Shown here: piece by piece, positions 1 through 11,566 of the stretch
How positions within the stretch are numbered: the first letter of the stretch is position 1
How the letters are laid out: each line of letters begins with the position of its first letter
DNA from: Myrica gale
Taxonomy: Eukaryota; Streptophyta; Magnoliopsida; Fagales; Myricaceae
Reading direction: 5' to 3'
Length of the DNA: 64,000 nucleotides
NCBI GenBank assembly: GCA_963930655.1
Contig: OZ005604.1
Coordinates: 17,556,001-17,620,000, forward strand
Position numbers and translations under genes: made by a program
Notes under the pieces: generated by a model
The model's input: the letters and a program-made list of their open reading frames with translations, nothing else
What the model was told of the DNA's origin: nothing
Database searches by the model: none

Positions 1-294
1 TTATCGGTCAAAATATGATAACGTAATATGCTCGACAGTTATTAACTGGGGTTTCAGTATATATGCGCCATGACATTTTTATTTTTGGTTTTATGCAAAA
101 GCCAATCTAGGCTCCTTGAGAAATATGCCATCATTGACATCTTTCTTTAAACACTTCATTTGTTCTCAGTAGTGTTGATCTTCTTTCCTGAACCTTGCAT
201 CACATGTCTACAATAGAATTTTTTTGCCTGTAACCAATGATTCTTCTGGATTTCCTCCTCGTAATGATGATTTATACCGAATGGTATGATGCAG

Positions 295-384
295 GAAGGT
301 CTAGCTGCTGTTTTTGGGAATGGGTTATCAACAGCATGTGTTGTAAATTTGGGTGCTCAAGTGACATCAGTGATTTGCATTGAG
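295..384 (+). pseudogene. Isolated exon of an actin-related protein 9 (ARP9)-like gene
   Basis: A 90-base exon-like block sits between a GCAG acceptor and a GAG/GTATCG donor. It translates in one frame to EGLAAVFGNGLSTACVVN followed by LGAQVTSVICIE. This resembles the conserved segment of plant ARP9, a divergent nuclear actin-related protein, where the words VFG.G.STACVVN.GAQ.TSV.C.E recur. The next ARP9 exon expected downstream was not found between 385 and 3400, so this is either a relic or an exon of a gene whose other parts lie left of the window. Identification rests on about 30 residues recalled from memory. Whether it is expressed cannot be judged. Confidence 0.5.
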
Positions 385-2501
385 GTATCGCAATAGTTTT
401 GTAATCTTTTTTGACTTTTTGCTGCACATACAGGTCTGCTTCTTCACTTCAGAGGTCCTGTAGGTAAATGTTTTTCAATTGTCCTACTTGAATTCTTTTC
501 ACTAGAAGAACTACCATTATCTTCACTACCAATTTTTTCCCCCGAATGAGTTTGATGGCCCATTTCTTTTGTTTATCTTCTTTGCTCCTTTTACCTTACT
601 GTCTACACTCTTCTTGCCCTTGCCCTCATCTTGTGATGCACCTTGTATGGTGGAACTCTTTAATAAGCAATGGTTGGTAAATGAGGGGCAGAGGGTTCAG
701 CAGTTGCTTCAATGACTTCAAGCACATATGGGTAGTGAGTGTTATATCACTATAAAAAAGCATAAACAGTATAAATGTCTTCCAGATATATTGCTAACCT
801 GCCCTTTTTCTCTATAACATTGTATCACATCTGACGGGAAGACGAACAGAAGCTTTTTTCTGATTTATTTCTTGGAAGTGCTGCTTGCTTTGTGATAATC
901 TACCTCTTTGATGTGAATTTCTTTAGGTCAAGCTTTGCGTGGGGGATTTTTTAGAAAATGGTACTTCATGGAAATGATTTATCGGTTAAACTTTTTTTTT
1001 CGGCGTTTAACTATCTAACCCAAGTATGTGAACCTGCTTTTGCTTTGTTTTTTTTTATCTGTTTCGTCTGCATTTACACCTGTTTTTGTTATTAACTTCC
1101 CTCTCGCCCTCCACCTTGGTGTCTGACTTGTTAAAACTGTGGAGAAGATTTATGGATAACTTGTATGACTTATTTGTTTGCGTTAAGAAAATATAGTTGG
1201 AAACGTTTCCTTTCTTTGTTACTGGGTGTTTATGATTTTTGGGTTTTGTTTCTTCTCTCGCAAATTTCTGTTTCAATTTTTATTTGGTTTGTAGAAACGA
1301 GTCTTGTAGAGTGATTGAAAAGATCCCAGTATTTTCGATGTACTTGTGCAAAAATAAGTACTCGTGGATGTGGGTTTAATTTCTCCTTTTGAAAGTTGAT
1401 CTTCGAGGACTCGACGTGGAGTCTGATCAATTAGTTGAGTTATTCGGCATGGAATTGCTATCTTTTTATATAAGATCATGTTAAGGGTACAACTTAATTG
1501 TGTTGGATTTATAATTAATTGGTCTTGTTGTGCAGATCTTGTTTTTATGTTTCTCTTCATTTTGCTTTCATGGTATTCATAGGGATCATAATTGGCTGAT
1601 AACGTGGTTGATTCAGATCAGGAGATTATTACTCCACTGTGATCTGTTTTATCAACATATTATATTTACTTCTCTACATACTGTTTTGGTGTTCTGTCTT
1701 CGCTCTTTTTGACTTGAATTTTCATTTTGGGGTAATTCATGATGGTGTACTTTTATGTTTAATGTTTGCAGGTGTTTACTAGTTACTATCTCATCCGGGG
1801 ATTTCACAATCAGAAGATTACGCGGAAGTGCATAGTACTGCATAGAGTAGAAGTTGCAGTGCATGAATCAAAAAAATATCTGTGAGGAATTGCTACAGAT
1901 TTAGGGTAAAGAAGGATTATAAGTTTGGCAAATGTTTGATTTCAATGTCCATTTACTTGTTGGAAAGAATCAACGGAAGGGGAACAACATAGAGTAACCA
2001 TGTTTGCTTCTGTTTTCTCAATCACGCAAGACACAAGACAATTCAATACCACGTTTTAGAAAATTAAAATCAATCCCGCAAGACACAAGAGATCGAATAG
2101 AATAAGAAGGGAGAAGAAAAAAAATGTATATATAAGAAATTTTTTTAACAAATAAATTATTACTTCAAAATAAGAATAAAAAAAGAAGGTGTGTGTTAGG
2201 ATATGTGAGAGGTGCTTCAATGAAGTGGCTTATAATTTTACGCGTATAGAAGTTGAAGCTGCAGTTTACAAAATAGATCGTGCGAAAGGGTTAATGGCTA
2301 ATTCCATTAAAGCTGCAGTTCCAAGACTTTCACGGGCATCTCAAAAGCGGGAACTAATTCGCGCCCAGCGCCCTCACGTCTCAACCAAAGGAAAAAACAG
2401 AACGTCCAGACGAAGAAACTGCCAAATTGCTTCTTGAAGACGGTACGTTCCAGCTCCATTCCTGTCGCCACCAACGGAATTCGGAGGAATCTCAACTCTT
2501 C
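385..2501. other. Stretch without recognisable gene
   Basis: This is T-rich on the plus strand, like plant intron or intergenic DNA. Short open frames are present but none shows a family motif or splice-bounded continuity. It may be intron of the ARP9-like relic at its left edge. Confidence 0.4.
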
Positions 2502-2647
2502 TCATTTTGTGACAGCAGGTACGTACAGATCAGACAACTCCATTTGCTTGCCTGGCAATAATGCCTCAATGTAGGAAACCTTGCACCTAACCTTTTCTGG
2601 ACTCTGATATTTGTCTGGCCTGATGATCAGAAATATCCCAACGACTG
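2502..2647 (-). pseudogene. Orphan terminal exon of an unrecognised gene
   Basis: On the minus strand a TTGCAG acceptor (just above 2647) opens about 48 codons that end in a TGA at 2504-2502. The peptide reads VGIFLIIRPDKYQSPEKVRC, then KVSYIEALLPGKQMELSDLY and VPAVTK. The composition and splice-site context look like a genuine last exon. I do not recognise the family and no upstream exon was found before the CACTA element that starts by about 3.4 kb. It may be the tail of a host gene cut off by transposon insertion or a captured fragment. Confidence 0.35.
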
Positions 2648-2983
2648 CAACTTAATTGGTAAATCTTGTTAGCACCATTTAATTAGTTTGTTCATGTTCT
2701 CTTAATTATACTTGTTTTCTATCATATGGAGAAATTTTAGTCCCAAATTGCCTCTAAAACAGAAAAATGAGAAGAGAAACATGTCAGTTATAAATCTTTG
2801 GAATCTAATTCAAACCGCGTACATACCTATTTCTTTTGTCTCATGTAGTCTGCTGTTGTTCGATATATAGGAAAGCACATAACTTCTTAGCATTATATAG
2901 TTGGTCTATACCTACTCCATTACTGTGGCATTGTATTAGTTAGTCCTACGATCGAGTAGTCCCCCGCCGTCTCTGAGTGCAGG

Positions 2984-2985
<2 letters not shown>

Positions 2986-3027
<42 letters not shown>
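2986..3027. repeat. (AT)n microsatellite
   Basis: About 21 uninterrupted AT dinucleotides. Confidence 0.95.
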
Positions 3028-3031
<4 letters not shown>

Positions 3032-3449
3032 GTAAAGCTTCATTAAATTACACAGTCCTTCTCATATATATTTTGTGCTGCTTCCAATTCTCTCCCTTTG
3101 CAATGGGCCTGTCATTAAGTAGCTTTCATATATAATGTTTTGAATAGAAGCTTGAAAATAGCTTTGCTCAGTTGTGATGTTTTGGAGTTCACCTCCGGCA
3201 TAAAATTGAATAAATTCCAGCAACTATTTCGATTATATAATATTATATCCAGCAAAAACGAGAAGGAAATAACTCCAAAGAAGAAAGAGCAGCAAAATCT
3301 GGCTGTGTAGTCAGGAGGCCTAGCACTTTCGTTTTGAGATTTGCATGTTTGATCTATAATGAATGGTATTGATGCAGTGGCTTGTTCTCAAGCTTTTGTG
3401 GATACAATACATGCTTTCTTGTATTTCTTAGGTACTCACGCAATATTCG

Positions 3450-5205
3450 ATGGCTCCAAGAGTTGCAAGAGGTGGAGGCCAGTGTAGCCGTGTGCAGCAA
3501 TCCAACAGGAGGGCCCAAGTGGAGAACTTGCAACCGACAGCAAGTTATGCATTCAGAGGGTCTTCTCCGGTGGGATCCGATGATTCCACCCAAGCACCTG
3601 ACGGTTTTCAATCAGAGTTAGGAGGGCCAGTTCTGAACCAACATGTTCTTGGTGACAGCCAGGAAGGTATGTGTTATTTGTATGTACTCTTTGCACATTA
3701 CGATGGAAGGATTGAAAAATTATATCAAAGTAGGACTTTTGATTATCAGTAAACTCAGCTTGACTAAAAATGTCATGTTTTTTATGCTTGTCGCTTACCA
3801 CATAAGATAACCAAATCCAGCGACGGGGACGAGGCAAGGCGAAGGGAATGGAGTTCCTCAAACTACGCAAGTTATGTCGTGTACCAGTGAGGGTACCAGA
3901 TGGTTCAAGAGGGCCTTCGAAAGACAATTGCCTTGTATTCGCATCAAGGGTGACATACATTGTCAAACGGTTTGCAAATATGAGATACAAGTGCTGGTCA
4001 TTGGTGCCAAAAGAGGACAAAGAAGAGTTGTATAATCGTGTGCTGGTGAGAATAAGAATATTGACTTAATGTGTGACAATATTGAATCTATGGTATAAAT
4101 ATTGGGTTAGTAATCGGGGACTAGTTATATGTTTTCTAATAGCTCACCTGTGGTTCTAGGGAGACTTCGAGATGGATTGGGAACGATTCGAGGATCGCGA
4201 ATGCATCAAAGCAAAATTGGCTTACAGCTATAAAACATATAGGTACAATCTACACAATGTTTATAAGAAGTATCCATCGAAAGAGGTTGCCTTGTCCAAT
4301 GCTCCCGAAGAAATAGGTGAAGAAACTTGGAAGCAAATGTGCGAACAATGGGATGAAGATAAATACAAGGTAAGAGCAGCAATTTTGTATAGTGAGCTAA
4401 AATTCTATTGCACATGAATTTATGCACACTACATTTGAATGCATCACATGAATTTGTTCAAAATGATTGAATGTTGTTTAGAGCGTGTGCAAGAGGAACA
4501 CGGTTAATCGGAGCAAGCTCATTGTGCCCCACACATCGGGATCAAAGTCACTACAAAACCTTCGTGCTGAGAAGGTATATAAACATTTCTTCTGTAATCT
4601 GTTTGGGTCCATTGCATAATTTTATTAGATGATATAATTGAATTATTTTGTTCTCAATGTGCAGAACGTGGAGGAGGAGAGCCTAATTGAGTTCTACAAG
4701 CGCTCTCATGTCACAAAGCGAGATGACAACTTCATAAATGACAAGGCTGAACATACATATGTAACTCTTCATGATGCTATTTAGTCCTTGCTTATTTATC
4801 ATATGGTCAATAACACTAATTGTCATTTGTGCATGCACTAAATTGACTACGCAGGAGGAGATGATGAAGCTATTTGCAGAGCGAGATCCTACTAAAACAA
4901 ATTTAGAAGTGGTTGGGCATGTATTCCATGAGGTGTTGGGGCATAAATCCGGATACACTCGGGGTTTAGGAAACTCAGTGATCCCCACACCATCTATCAC
5001 ATCGCGGTCAGCTCATGTCACCCACCTAACACAACAAGTGGATAAGTATAAGTCTGAAATGGAGACATTCAAGGAGCAATACTTGGATGTTAAAGCAACC
5101 TTGGAAGAGTTTATGGCGCGGTTTCAATCTTATGATGAAAAGTTCGCCGAGATCAATAAATCACAAATGTTCTCCAACGATGAGACCGAAGCCCCTACCC
5201 CATGA
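3450..5205 (+). CDS. CACTA transposon TNPA-like protein (Ptta/En/Spm, Transposase_24)
   Basis: Six exon-like blocks with good splice sites are present: 3450-3666, 3821-4045, 4160-4369, 4482-4574, 4665-4760 and 4855-5205. Exons 2-6 are each a multiple of three and join in frame to about 325 residues ending at a TGA. The protein has the layout of the plant transposase Ptta/En/Spm family. It starts with a basic RRGRGKAKG stretch, then has RFANMRYKCWSLVPKEDKEEL, a segment that places a W after the F/Y-rich block, then NRSKL...SGSKSLQNLRAEK, then a coiled-coil tail (THLTQQVDKYKSEMETFKEQ). TNPA-like proteins bind the subterminal repeats of their element. The exon 1 candidate starting with MAPRVARGGG ends in phase 1 and does not fit exon 2, so the true first exon is uncertain. 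No TNPD transposase (Transposase_21) was seen, so the element cannot move on its own. Confidence 0.7.
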
Positions 5206-5789
5206 CATGAACGCACGGTAAGAGTTTGGATCAATGTTATGAAGGCCTTCTTATGGTTTGATTTATGTTTTTTCGATGGGTGCAAAATTAGTGATGTTGA
5301 TGACTAGATGTACTTGGTAGTTTTTTATTCAGTATTGAACAAATTTCGTTAATGGTGTGGCCAAACTCTCTTTGATTAATGAATGAGTATTAGTTGCATA
5401 TTGTATACATGATTGAAATTTTATTTATGCAGATTTAAATGATCTTTTAAGTTTCAAATATACTGTGCACCTGTTTAATGCACCAATGCGTCTTTTACCT
5501 TATAAAACCAGATTTTTAGGGAGAATAATGTCAATATAATTTTATTTTTTTATTTCTTTTTCTATAAGTGTCAATAAGTTTATTACTTTTACTTTTTTAC
5601 GTGTTTTACTTTAAAAGCAAATACTTTATAAATCTATTGTTCAGTTTTTCTTTAGCTGAAAAAAGAAGACGTACGCAGAACCATTAACAAGAAATAAAGT
5701 TGGAAAGGTGTTGTTATCAGAATGCAAAATGCAACGTATAAAAAAAAAAACGAAGACGTAAAATGCAAATCCAATAACGACAACTACAA

Positions 5790-6060
5790 ACGTTGACAGA
5801 CTCGACACAGAGATAACATATCTCCCACGACGACCAAAACAGAGGGCGTCGACAGACTCGATCACAGAGATAATATATCTCCCGCCACGACCAAAACAGA
5901 GGTCGTCGACAGACTCGACACAGATAAAATATCTCACATCACGACCACAACAAAGGACGTCGACAGAGAACAGAGTGACAAAAAATTTTCCACGACAGAC
6001 GACAGAGGACGTCGACACAGAGTGCACAAATATTTCCGTCGAGATTATGTGGCGATTTTA
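5790..6060. repeat. Subterminal tandem repeats of the CACTA element
   Basis: A unit of roughly 60 bases beginning with GACAGACTCGA(T)CACAGA and ending with the CACGACCAAAACAGAGG.CGTC motif recurs at about 5797, 5850 and 5908, with a weaker copy near 5960. Such arrays are the TNPA binding region in En/Spm-type elements. Confidence 0.7.
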
Positions 6061-6852
6061 AGCGATCTCGACAACTATTTTTTTTCCGTCGGAGATTATG
6101 GGTCGACGACTCTTACACCGTTGGAGAATATCTGAGGACCATAATGAAGCTGTCGGCGTTGAGTTTGCAACGCCGACCACCCCCAATTAAAGCCGACGGG
6201 AAGACTGGTTTTGGCCGCCGAAGAAAACGGTCACTGATAGTCGGATATGCAGCGACGATGAAGGAAGGTGGTGCTGACTTCTAAATGCCGACGCATTATC
6301 GCCGACCATCCTTCGACCACCGCTTACCGTCCCCGTTGACAAATCCCGACGGAAATAAGAGTTTTCAACGACATCTGTATCCGTCGTTGAAAACAACAAT
6401 TCTTGTAGTGACATCTCTTCTCTTTATACGTGAGCATCTACGACAAATAAATTGGGCTGTTATTTCAAAATAAAAATGGTTCTGTTATTACACGATCGAA
6501 GACCATGATTGTACCATTTCGGCGTCGTAAACAGCTATTAAATCCCACTTAGAAAACAATGTGGTGAGGAATTATTTTGAAATAAAACTCACAAACTTCA
6601 AGGGAAAAGACTACAAACTAGCATACATTTGCATACATTTATATAAATGCCGTTAAATAAGTCAAATTAACAAATAATTGTGGTTTTGCAGTTACCTAAG
6701 GAAGCCATCAGTGACCTTTTCTTAAGTAGGTTTGTAATAATAATAATAATAATAAAATAATCTCTTTCTCATTTAATCATTTTTTTTATAAGTACGTCAA
6801 TCTTATTAGAGAAAAAGAAAGATGGCAGTATAAGGGGCTATACTGACAACAA

Positions 6853-8830
6853 CTAAAGCATACATGCTAGAAAACTAATAAAATCCCGAAAATCCACAAA
6901 AGTACAGCATAAAACCGAATTAGCCCAAAGAAAAAGAGAGTGCAATACAAAACCCTCCAGCCTAGCCAAAGACTCCACCCTATCTTCGAAACATCTCTCA
7001 TTTCTCTCCCTCCATAAACACCACCAGATGCAAGCTGGAATCATCTTCCAAATGACCAACGCATTTGGATCTTCAAACTTCCTCCTCCAGCATCGCAACA
7101 CATCCACCACCCTTCTAGGCATAACCCAATCATAGTTAAGGATACTCAACACATTCCCCCACACTCCTCTGGCCATTGAGCAATGAAGAAGGACATGATC
7201 AACCGTTTCACCGTCACTCTTACATAAATAGCACCACTTAGTTACATAGACACCCCTCCTTCTTAAGTTGTCAATGGTTAAAATTTTCCCATGAGTGGCC
7301 TCCCAAACAAAGAAAGCTACTGTAGGGGGAGCCCTATTCTTCCAACATAGACGCCAAGGAAAATCCGCATAGGATCCCTCCAAAAGCAAAGCATACAACG
7401 ATTTAACAGATAATACACCATTCGTAGAACCCCTCCACAATATTTTATCCTCATTCCCACTCCTCCTACTCCACGAATACAATAAAGAATAAAACTGCGA
7501 AAAAACATCCATCTCCCAATCATTAACCAACCTGTAAAATGAACATCCCACACCACCACTCCGGACCCCACCTCCATACAATCAGCCACCCAAGCGTCCT
7601 TCCTGTGGGCAATAGAATATAGAACTCTTCACTCGACAATCTATCCCCACACCACTTGTCATGCCAAAATCGAATTCGAGAGCCGCTCCCAACCACAGAC
7701 TCACCCCATAAGAGCCCTGAACCACCAAAATGCTCCAACCACCCGCCTCACGCCCATACTTCTCCGAAATGACTGTCTTCCACAAGCTGTCTCTATCAGA
7801 ATTGAATCGCCAAATCCACTTGCCAAGAAGAGCGCGATTGAACAAGAGAAGCCTTCTAAGCCCTAACCCACCAGCACGAATAGGGGAGCAAACTCGAGCC
7901 CACCGAACAAGGTGAAATCTATGCTCCGCACCACCACTTCCCCACAGAAAATCCTTTTGAAGCTTCTCCAACCTATTATCCACCGACATAGGAATAGGGA
8001 AAAGAGACAAAAAAATATATAGGAAGGCTAGAAAGAGTTTATCAAATTAATGTTAGCCTTCCTCCTTTTGAGAGATAAATGCGCTTCCAACCCGCCAACC
8101 TTCTTCAATCTTTCAACAATGTCATCCCAAATGCTAACACATTTATACTTAGCACCAAAGGGAAGCCCAAGGTAGGTCATTTGGAGGGACGACATCCTAC
8201 ATCCTAAAATATCCGCCAACCCCTGAACTCCATCCACTCTGCCAATGGGAATAACCTCAGACTTGCCAAGGTTAATCCTAAGACCAGACACCGCCTCGAA
8301 GCACAACAACAAGCATCTCAGGTTTCTCATTTGATTCGCTTCCCCCTCACCAAAAATCAGCGTATCATCAGCGAAGAGTAAATGCGAAATACACACCCCA
8401 TTACTACCACCTCTCCCAACTTCAAAACCCGTAATAGCACCTCTTCCAACCGCCACATTCATCATCCTACTAAAGGCTTCCATGAAAATCACAAACAGAA
8501 GGGGTGAAAGAGGATCTCCCTGACGCAAAGTCAAAGAAGCCCTGAGGAGAGTCATTCACCATGACGGAAAACTTAACCGTAGAGATGCAAAATTTTATCC
8601 AACGACACCACTTCTCTCGAAACTCACATCTCCTCAAGAGAAACAACAAGAAAGTCCAATTTACATGACTCCCGGAACCTTCGACCCCAATCGTGAATCA
8701 ATACACTCATTAGCAATCAAGACAAAATCCAGAATCTGTCTTCCCTTCACAAATGCATTCTGAGAAGGCGAAATGAGTTTTTCAAGAACCATCTTCAACC
8801 TATTTACCAACACCTTGGCAAGAATAACGG
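6853..8830 (-). pseudogene. LINE reverse transcriptase and zf-RVT region, broken
   Basis: Minus-strand frames read in order: [11 protein letters not shown]...[16 protein letters not shown] (fingers), then LTLRQGDPLSPLLF and the catalytic LLFADDTLIF block near 8370, then the thumb words YLGLPFGA. After a frame break comes a WGSGG...LVRWARVCSPI..GGLGLRRL region at 7582-8010. Another break follows, then the zf-RVT domain ([45 protein letters not shown]) at 6853-7581. At least three frame breaks make it inactive. The nested LINE at 49957-51184 is a close relative with the same domain order. Confidence 0.85.
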
Positions 8831-8831
8831 G

Positions 8832-9647
8832 CCGGATTTGGTCTGTCTTCTGGAGACCAAAGTGGCTGTTATGACTGGAGATGTGAATAGACATTGGTGG
8901 GGCGGTCCTTTCGTGAAATGGTGTAGTTTGGAGGCGGATGGTGCCTCGTGAGGTATTTTGTTGTTGTGGGATTCTAGGGTGATTGAGTTGGTGGACTCTG
9001 CCATTGGTTCTTTCATTTTCTCGACGATCTTTAGGAATCTTGGTGATTGGGTGGAGTGGATGTTTACTGGAGTCTATGGTCCTAATGATGATAATAGTAG
9101 GAGTTTTTTGTGGGATGAGCTGGTAGGGGTGAGATCTATGTGGGATTTTCCGTGGTGCATTGGGGGAGACTTTAATGTCACTCGCTTTCCTAGTGAGCGA
9201 TTGGGGGTGTAGGGGTGAGACCAGCTATGGAGGAGTTCTCTGATTTTATATCAGAGATGGGTTTATTGGACATACCTTTATCGGGGGGTGCCTTCACTTG
9301 GTCCAACAATAGAGACATTCAGTCTTGGTCCCGGCTTGATCAATTTTTGTTTTTGCCCCAGGTGTGAGTCATTATTCTCGGAGGTGTCTCAGAAAAGGTT
9401 GTCTCGCTTGTATTCGGACCATTTTCCCATTCTTTTGGTAGATGAGGGGGTTAGAGGAGGGAAGAGCCCCTTTCGTTTTGAGAATATGTGGTTGAAGGAG
9501 GATGGATTCTTGGATATGGTTAAGGAATGGTGGGAGTCTTTTGAGTTCCTGGGATCTCCTAGTTTTGTGCTTGACTCTAAGTTGAAGGCTTTGAAGAATA
9601 AGTTGAAAGTGTGGAACCTAGAATGCTTTGGGGATATCAGAACTTGA
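8832..9647 (+). pseudogene. LINE endonuclease segment, inverted relative to its element
   Basis: The plus strand reads [17 protein letters not shown], then [14 protein letters not shown], then [19 protein letters not shown] frame break follows near 9210. It resumes with GAFTWSNN.., SRLDQFL (frame-shifted), [11 protein letters not shown] and FRFENMW, and ends in a [13 protein letters not shown] block. ETK, GGDFN and SDHFPI are the catalytic words of plant LINE endonucleases. This segment should lie between ORF1 and the reverse transcriptase on the minus strand but points the opposite way. Confidence 0.85.
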
Positions 9648-9649
9648 AA

Positions 9650-10765
9650 GTCTTCCTCCGGAAAGGCCACCGGAAATTCACCCCTCGCCCCAGAAGTCGA
9701 CGACAGGAGTCCTGCCACCGACGCGAGCGGGACAGCAATGCCTGCCTCGACGCCTGCCTGTACGTCGGCAAGGCCACTCTCGTCGCGAAGAAGCCCCATC
9801 ACACATCCAGGCAGATCTGACCCACCCCCTCACAAGGAACCCGCGAATGGAGAGTGACCACCGGCTGGCCCACAGTCTCCAGCCCAGCCGAAGATTTCGG
9901 GCCCGAGACAGCTAACTGATTTAATTCTGTAAGAACTGGGCCCAGCCCATCTTCTTTCACCGGATCTTGCATGTGAGATTTCTCCTGCCACTCCCAAGTA
10001 GATTTAAGTTCAGGGCCTGAAGAAACAAAACTCGGCCCGTCATTCAACACTTTTTCCTTTTCCAAAAGCTCTAATAGAGTGTCTACATCGACTATTATCC
10101 CCAACAATTTCGTCCTCCAAAAAGTCACGTCGAGAACTTTTCCTCCAGCCGACTTTGCATTAATTGCCTGCTCCTTGGAAAGGGAAGCGACGCCCTCTAA
10201 AATCGCATGCGACATTGCCTTCGTCTCCAGCCTCCTCAGTTCCCTTCACGGCCTGCCCCTACCTCCAGACCTCTCCCCCGTCGACATTCTCTGCAACCTC
10301 CGCGAAAGAGACCTCCTTTCAGACTCTAGAGTCAAAAGAGCCACCCCTTCCACTTTTGAGCTGACCCAAGTGAGTCACCACCTCCTGAAAAACAGCGACC
10401 AGAGCCTTCCAACCAGACCCCCCTTTCCCTTCCGGAATCATCACCACCCCTTTTCTGCGACCCCGTCCAAACTCTGCTATGACTACAAAACGCCTAACCT
10501 TGTTGCTACACCTCTGCACCAAAAAAGCCCGGGAAGCTTCATTATATTTTACTACAAATTCCTTATTGATATCCACTTGCAGTCTACTGGCCATGTTCAC
10601 CGTCCAAACAGCTCCAAACCGCCCGATGAAAATGGAACTTAAAGCCTTCCGGCTCCATTCTGACAGTTTCACGACACCATTACCTAAGACTGTAACTTGA
10701 AACTCATTTGCTTCAACACAGAATCTACGAGAGAAAGACATCGAACTCTTTAGGAAATGGTGCAA
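9650..10765 (-). pseudogene. LINE ORF1-like region
   Basis: Minus-strand frames 10765-10319 and 10215-9799 give a protein with F.VEANEFQVTVLGNGVV, LSSIFIGRFGAVWTVNMAS, FVVKYNEASRAFLVQRCSNK and GRRKGVVMIPEGKGGSGWKA. This is the type of conserved region that precedes the endonuclease in many plant LINE polyproteins. A frame break near 10260-10320 separates the two parts. No zinc knuckle was seen. Confidence 0.55.
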
Positions 10766-10924
10766 AAGATTTCCTGCAGCCCTTCTTCACAATGTCATCA
10801 TCATATGTGTATACGCAAAAACACTCTGGACCAATTTAATCCTTGAAGTGCTAAAAATTCCAACTCCTGAAAGAACAACTCGAGAGAGAAGTACATTTGA
10901 TTGCAGATATTGCACTAATCATTT

Positions 10925-11299
10925 ATTTTCATTACAATAATCATAAAAAAAACTCAAATTCTCTATGTACATTTACATAATTCCACTATAATTTATTTAT
11001 TTTATTATTTTCTTTCAAAAATCAATAAAATTCTAATCCTTCTCAATCTTTAGAACATTCTCAAAATTTTGATTTGGAAACACCACCTACATTAAAATAA
11101 GAAATAAAATTGATCGGTGAATTTCGTTCATTACGGACTAAGATCAACTATCCCAATATCTAAGCACTACAAAAACAATACTCTGAGATCTCGAAGCTAC
11201 TAACTAATGTCGTTCTGCTGCCTGCAGTCGCATCCGCTACAGTCATCACCTCGTCCATCTAACCAATCTCGATACCCCTACGAACCTCTCTCTCACACT
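10925..11299. other. AT-rich stretch without recognisable gene
   Basis: No coding or structural signal was recognised. A CACTAC word at 11165 is noted under rejected observations. Confidence 0.4.
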
Positions 11300-11566
11300 C
11301 AGTGCCGGCTCAACCCCTAAGCCTAAGGCCCCACTTTGTGCAAGAGGCTCCATAACTTAAAAGAAAAATAAAATAAAAATAAAAGGCCTTTAAATACATG
11401 ATGAACAAATAAATTAAAAACAAATGAAATTTAGGCCCACTTGATTATTAATTTTACATCTGAAAAATTATTTTTAAATAAAATTTTAAATATTTTTTAA
11501 AAATTTATATAAAAGGCCTAACTTTTAGTATGGCCTTAGGCCTCATTTTTTATTGAGCCGGTCCTA
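11300..11566. mobile_element. hAT MITE with exact 8-bp target duplication
   Basis: The 267-bp element starts CAGTGCCGGCTCAA and ends TTGAGCCGGTCCTA, so the terminal inverted repeats share (C)CGGCTCAA. Internal inverted words (AAGGCC, GGCCTTAGGC) continue the symmetry. The 8-bp sequence CTCACACT flanks it on both sides (11292-11299 and 11567-11574). The interior is AT-rich and codes for nothing. Confidence 0.9.

Larger units (their letters stand above)
3450..6410 (+). mobile_element. CACTA (En/Spm-like) element, left end not found
   Basis: The right end is the inverted terminus whose reverse complement is CACTACAAGAATTGTTG, at 6394-6410. Upstream of it, 5780-6390 is full of short GTCGACG/CCGACGG/CGTCG motifs and three to four tandem copies of a unit of about 60 bases (CTCGACACAGAGATAA...CACGACCAAAACAGAGG), the usual subterminal binding array. 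A 12-bp perfect hairpin, GTTTTCAACGAC / GTCGTTGAAAAC, lies at 6361-6394. I could not find a matching CACTA start upstream of 3450, so the left boundary given is only the first coding base. Confidence 0.75.
6783..10915 (-). mobile_element. L1-type LINE with inverted internal endonuclease segment
   Basis: The poly(A) tail is a T-run at the left (6781-6788) preceded in element sense by GTACTTATAA. A 9-bp candidate target duplication TAATCATTT occurs at 6774-6782 and 10916-10924, giving an element of about 4.1 kb. In element order, ORF1-like sequence runs 10765 to about 9650, then an apurinic-endonuclease segment is present in reverse orientation (8832-9647, readable on the plus strand), then reverse transcriptase and the zf-RVT C-terminal region run 8830 to 6853. 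About 200 or more residues between endonuclease and reverse transcriptase are missing, and several frames are broken. Confidence 0.8.

Noticed and set aside
3553..4020. 155-codon open frame on the minus strand
   Set aside because: It is antisense to the spliced Transposase_24 exons 1-2 and has no family motif.
9389..9802. 137-codon minus-strand frame crossing the LINE inversion junction
   Set aside because: It runs through antisense of the endonuclease segment; only its first 50 or so codons could belong to ORF1.
11165..11190. CACTACAAAAACAATAC as a second CACTA element start
   Set aside because: No matching inverted end or CACTA-type subterminal repeats were found downstream, and the word is short enough to occur by chance in AT-rich DNA.
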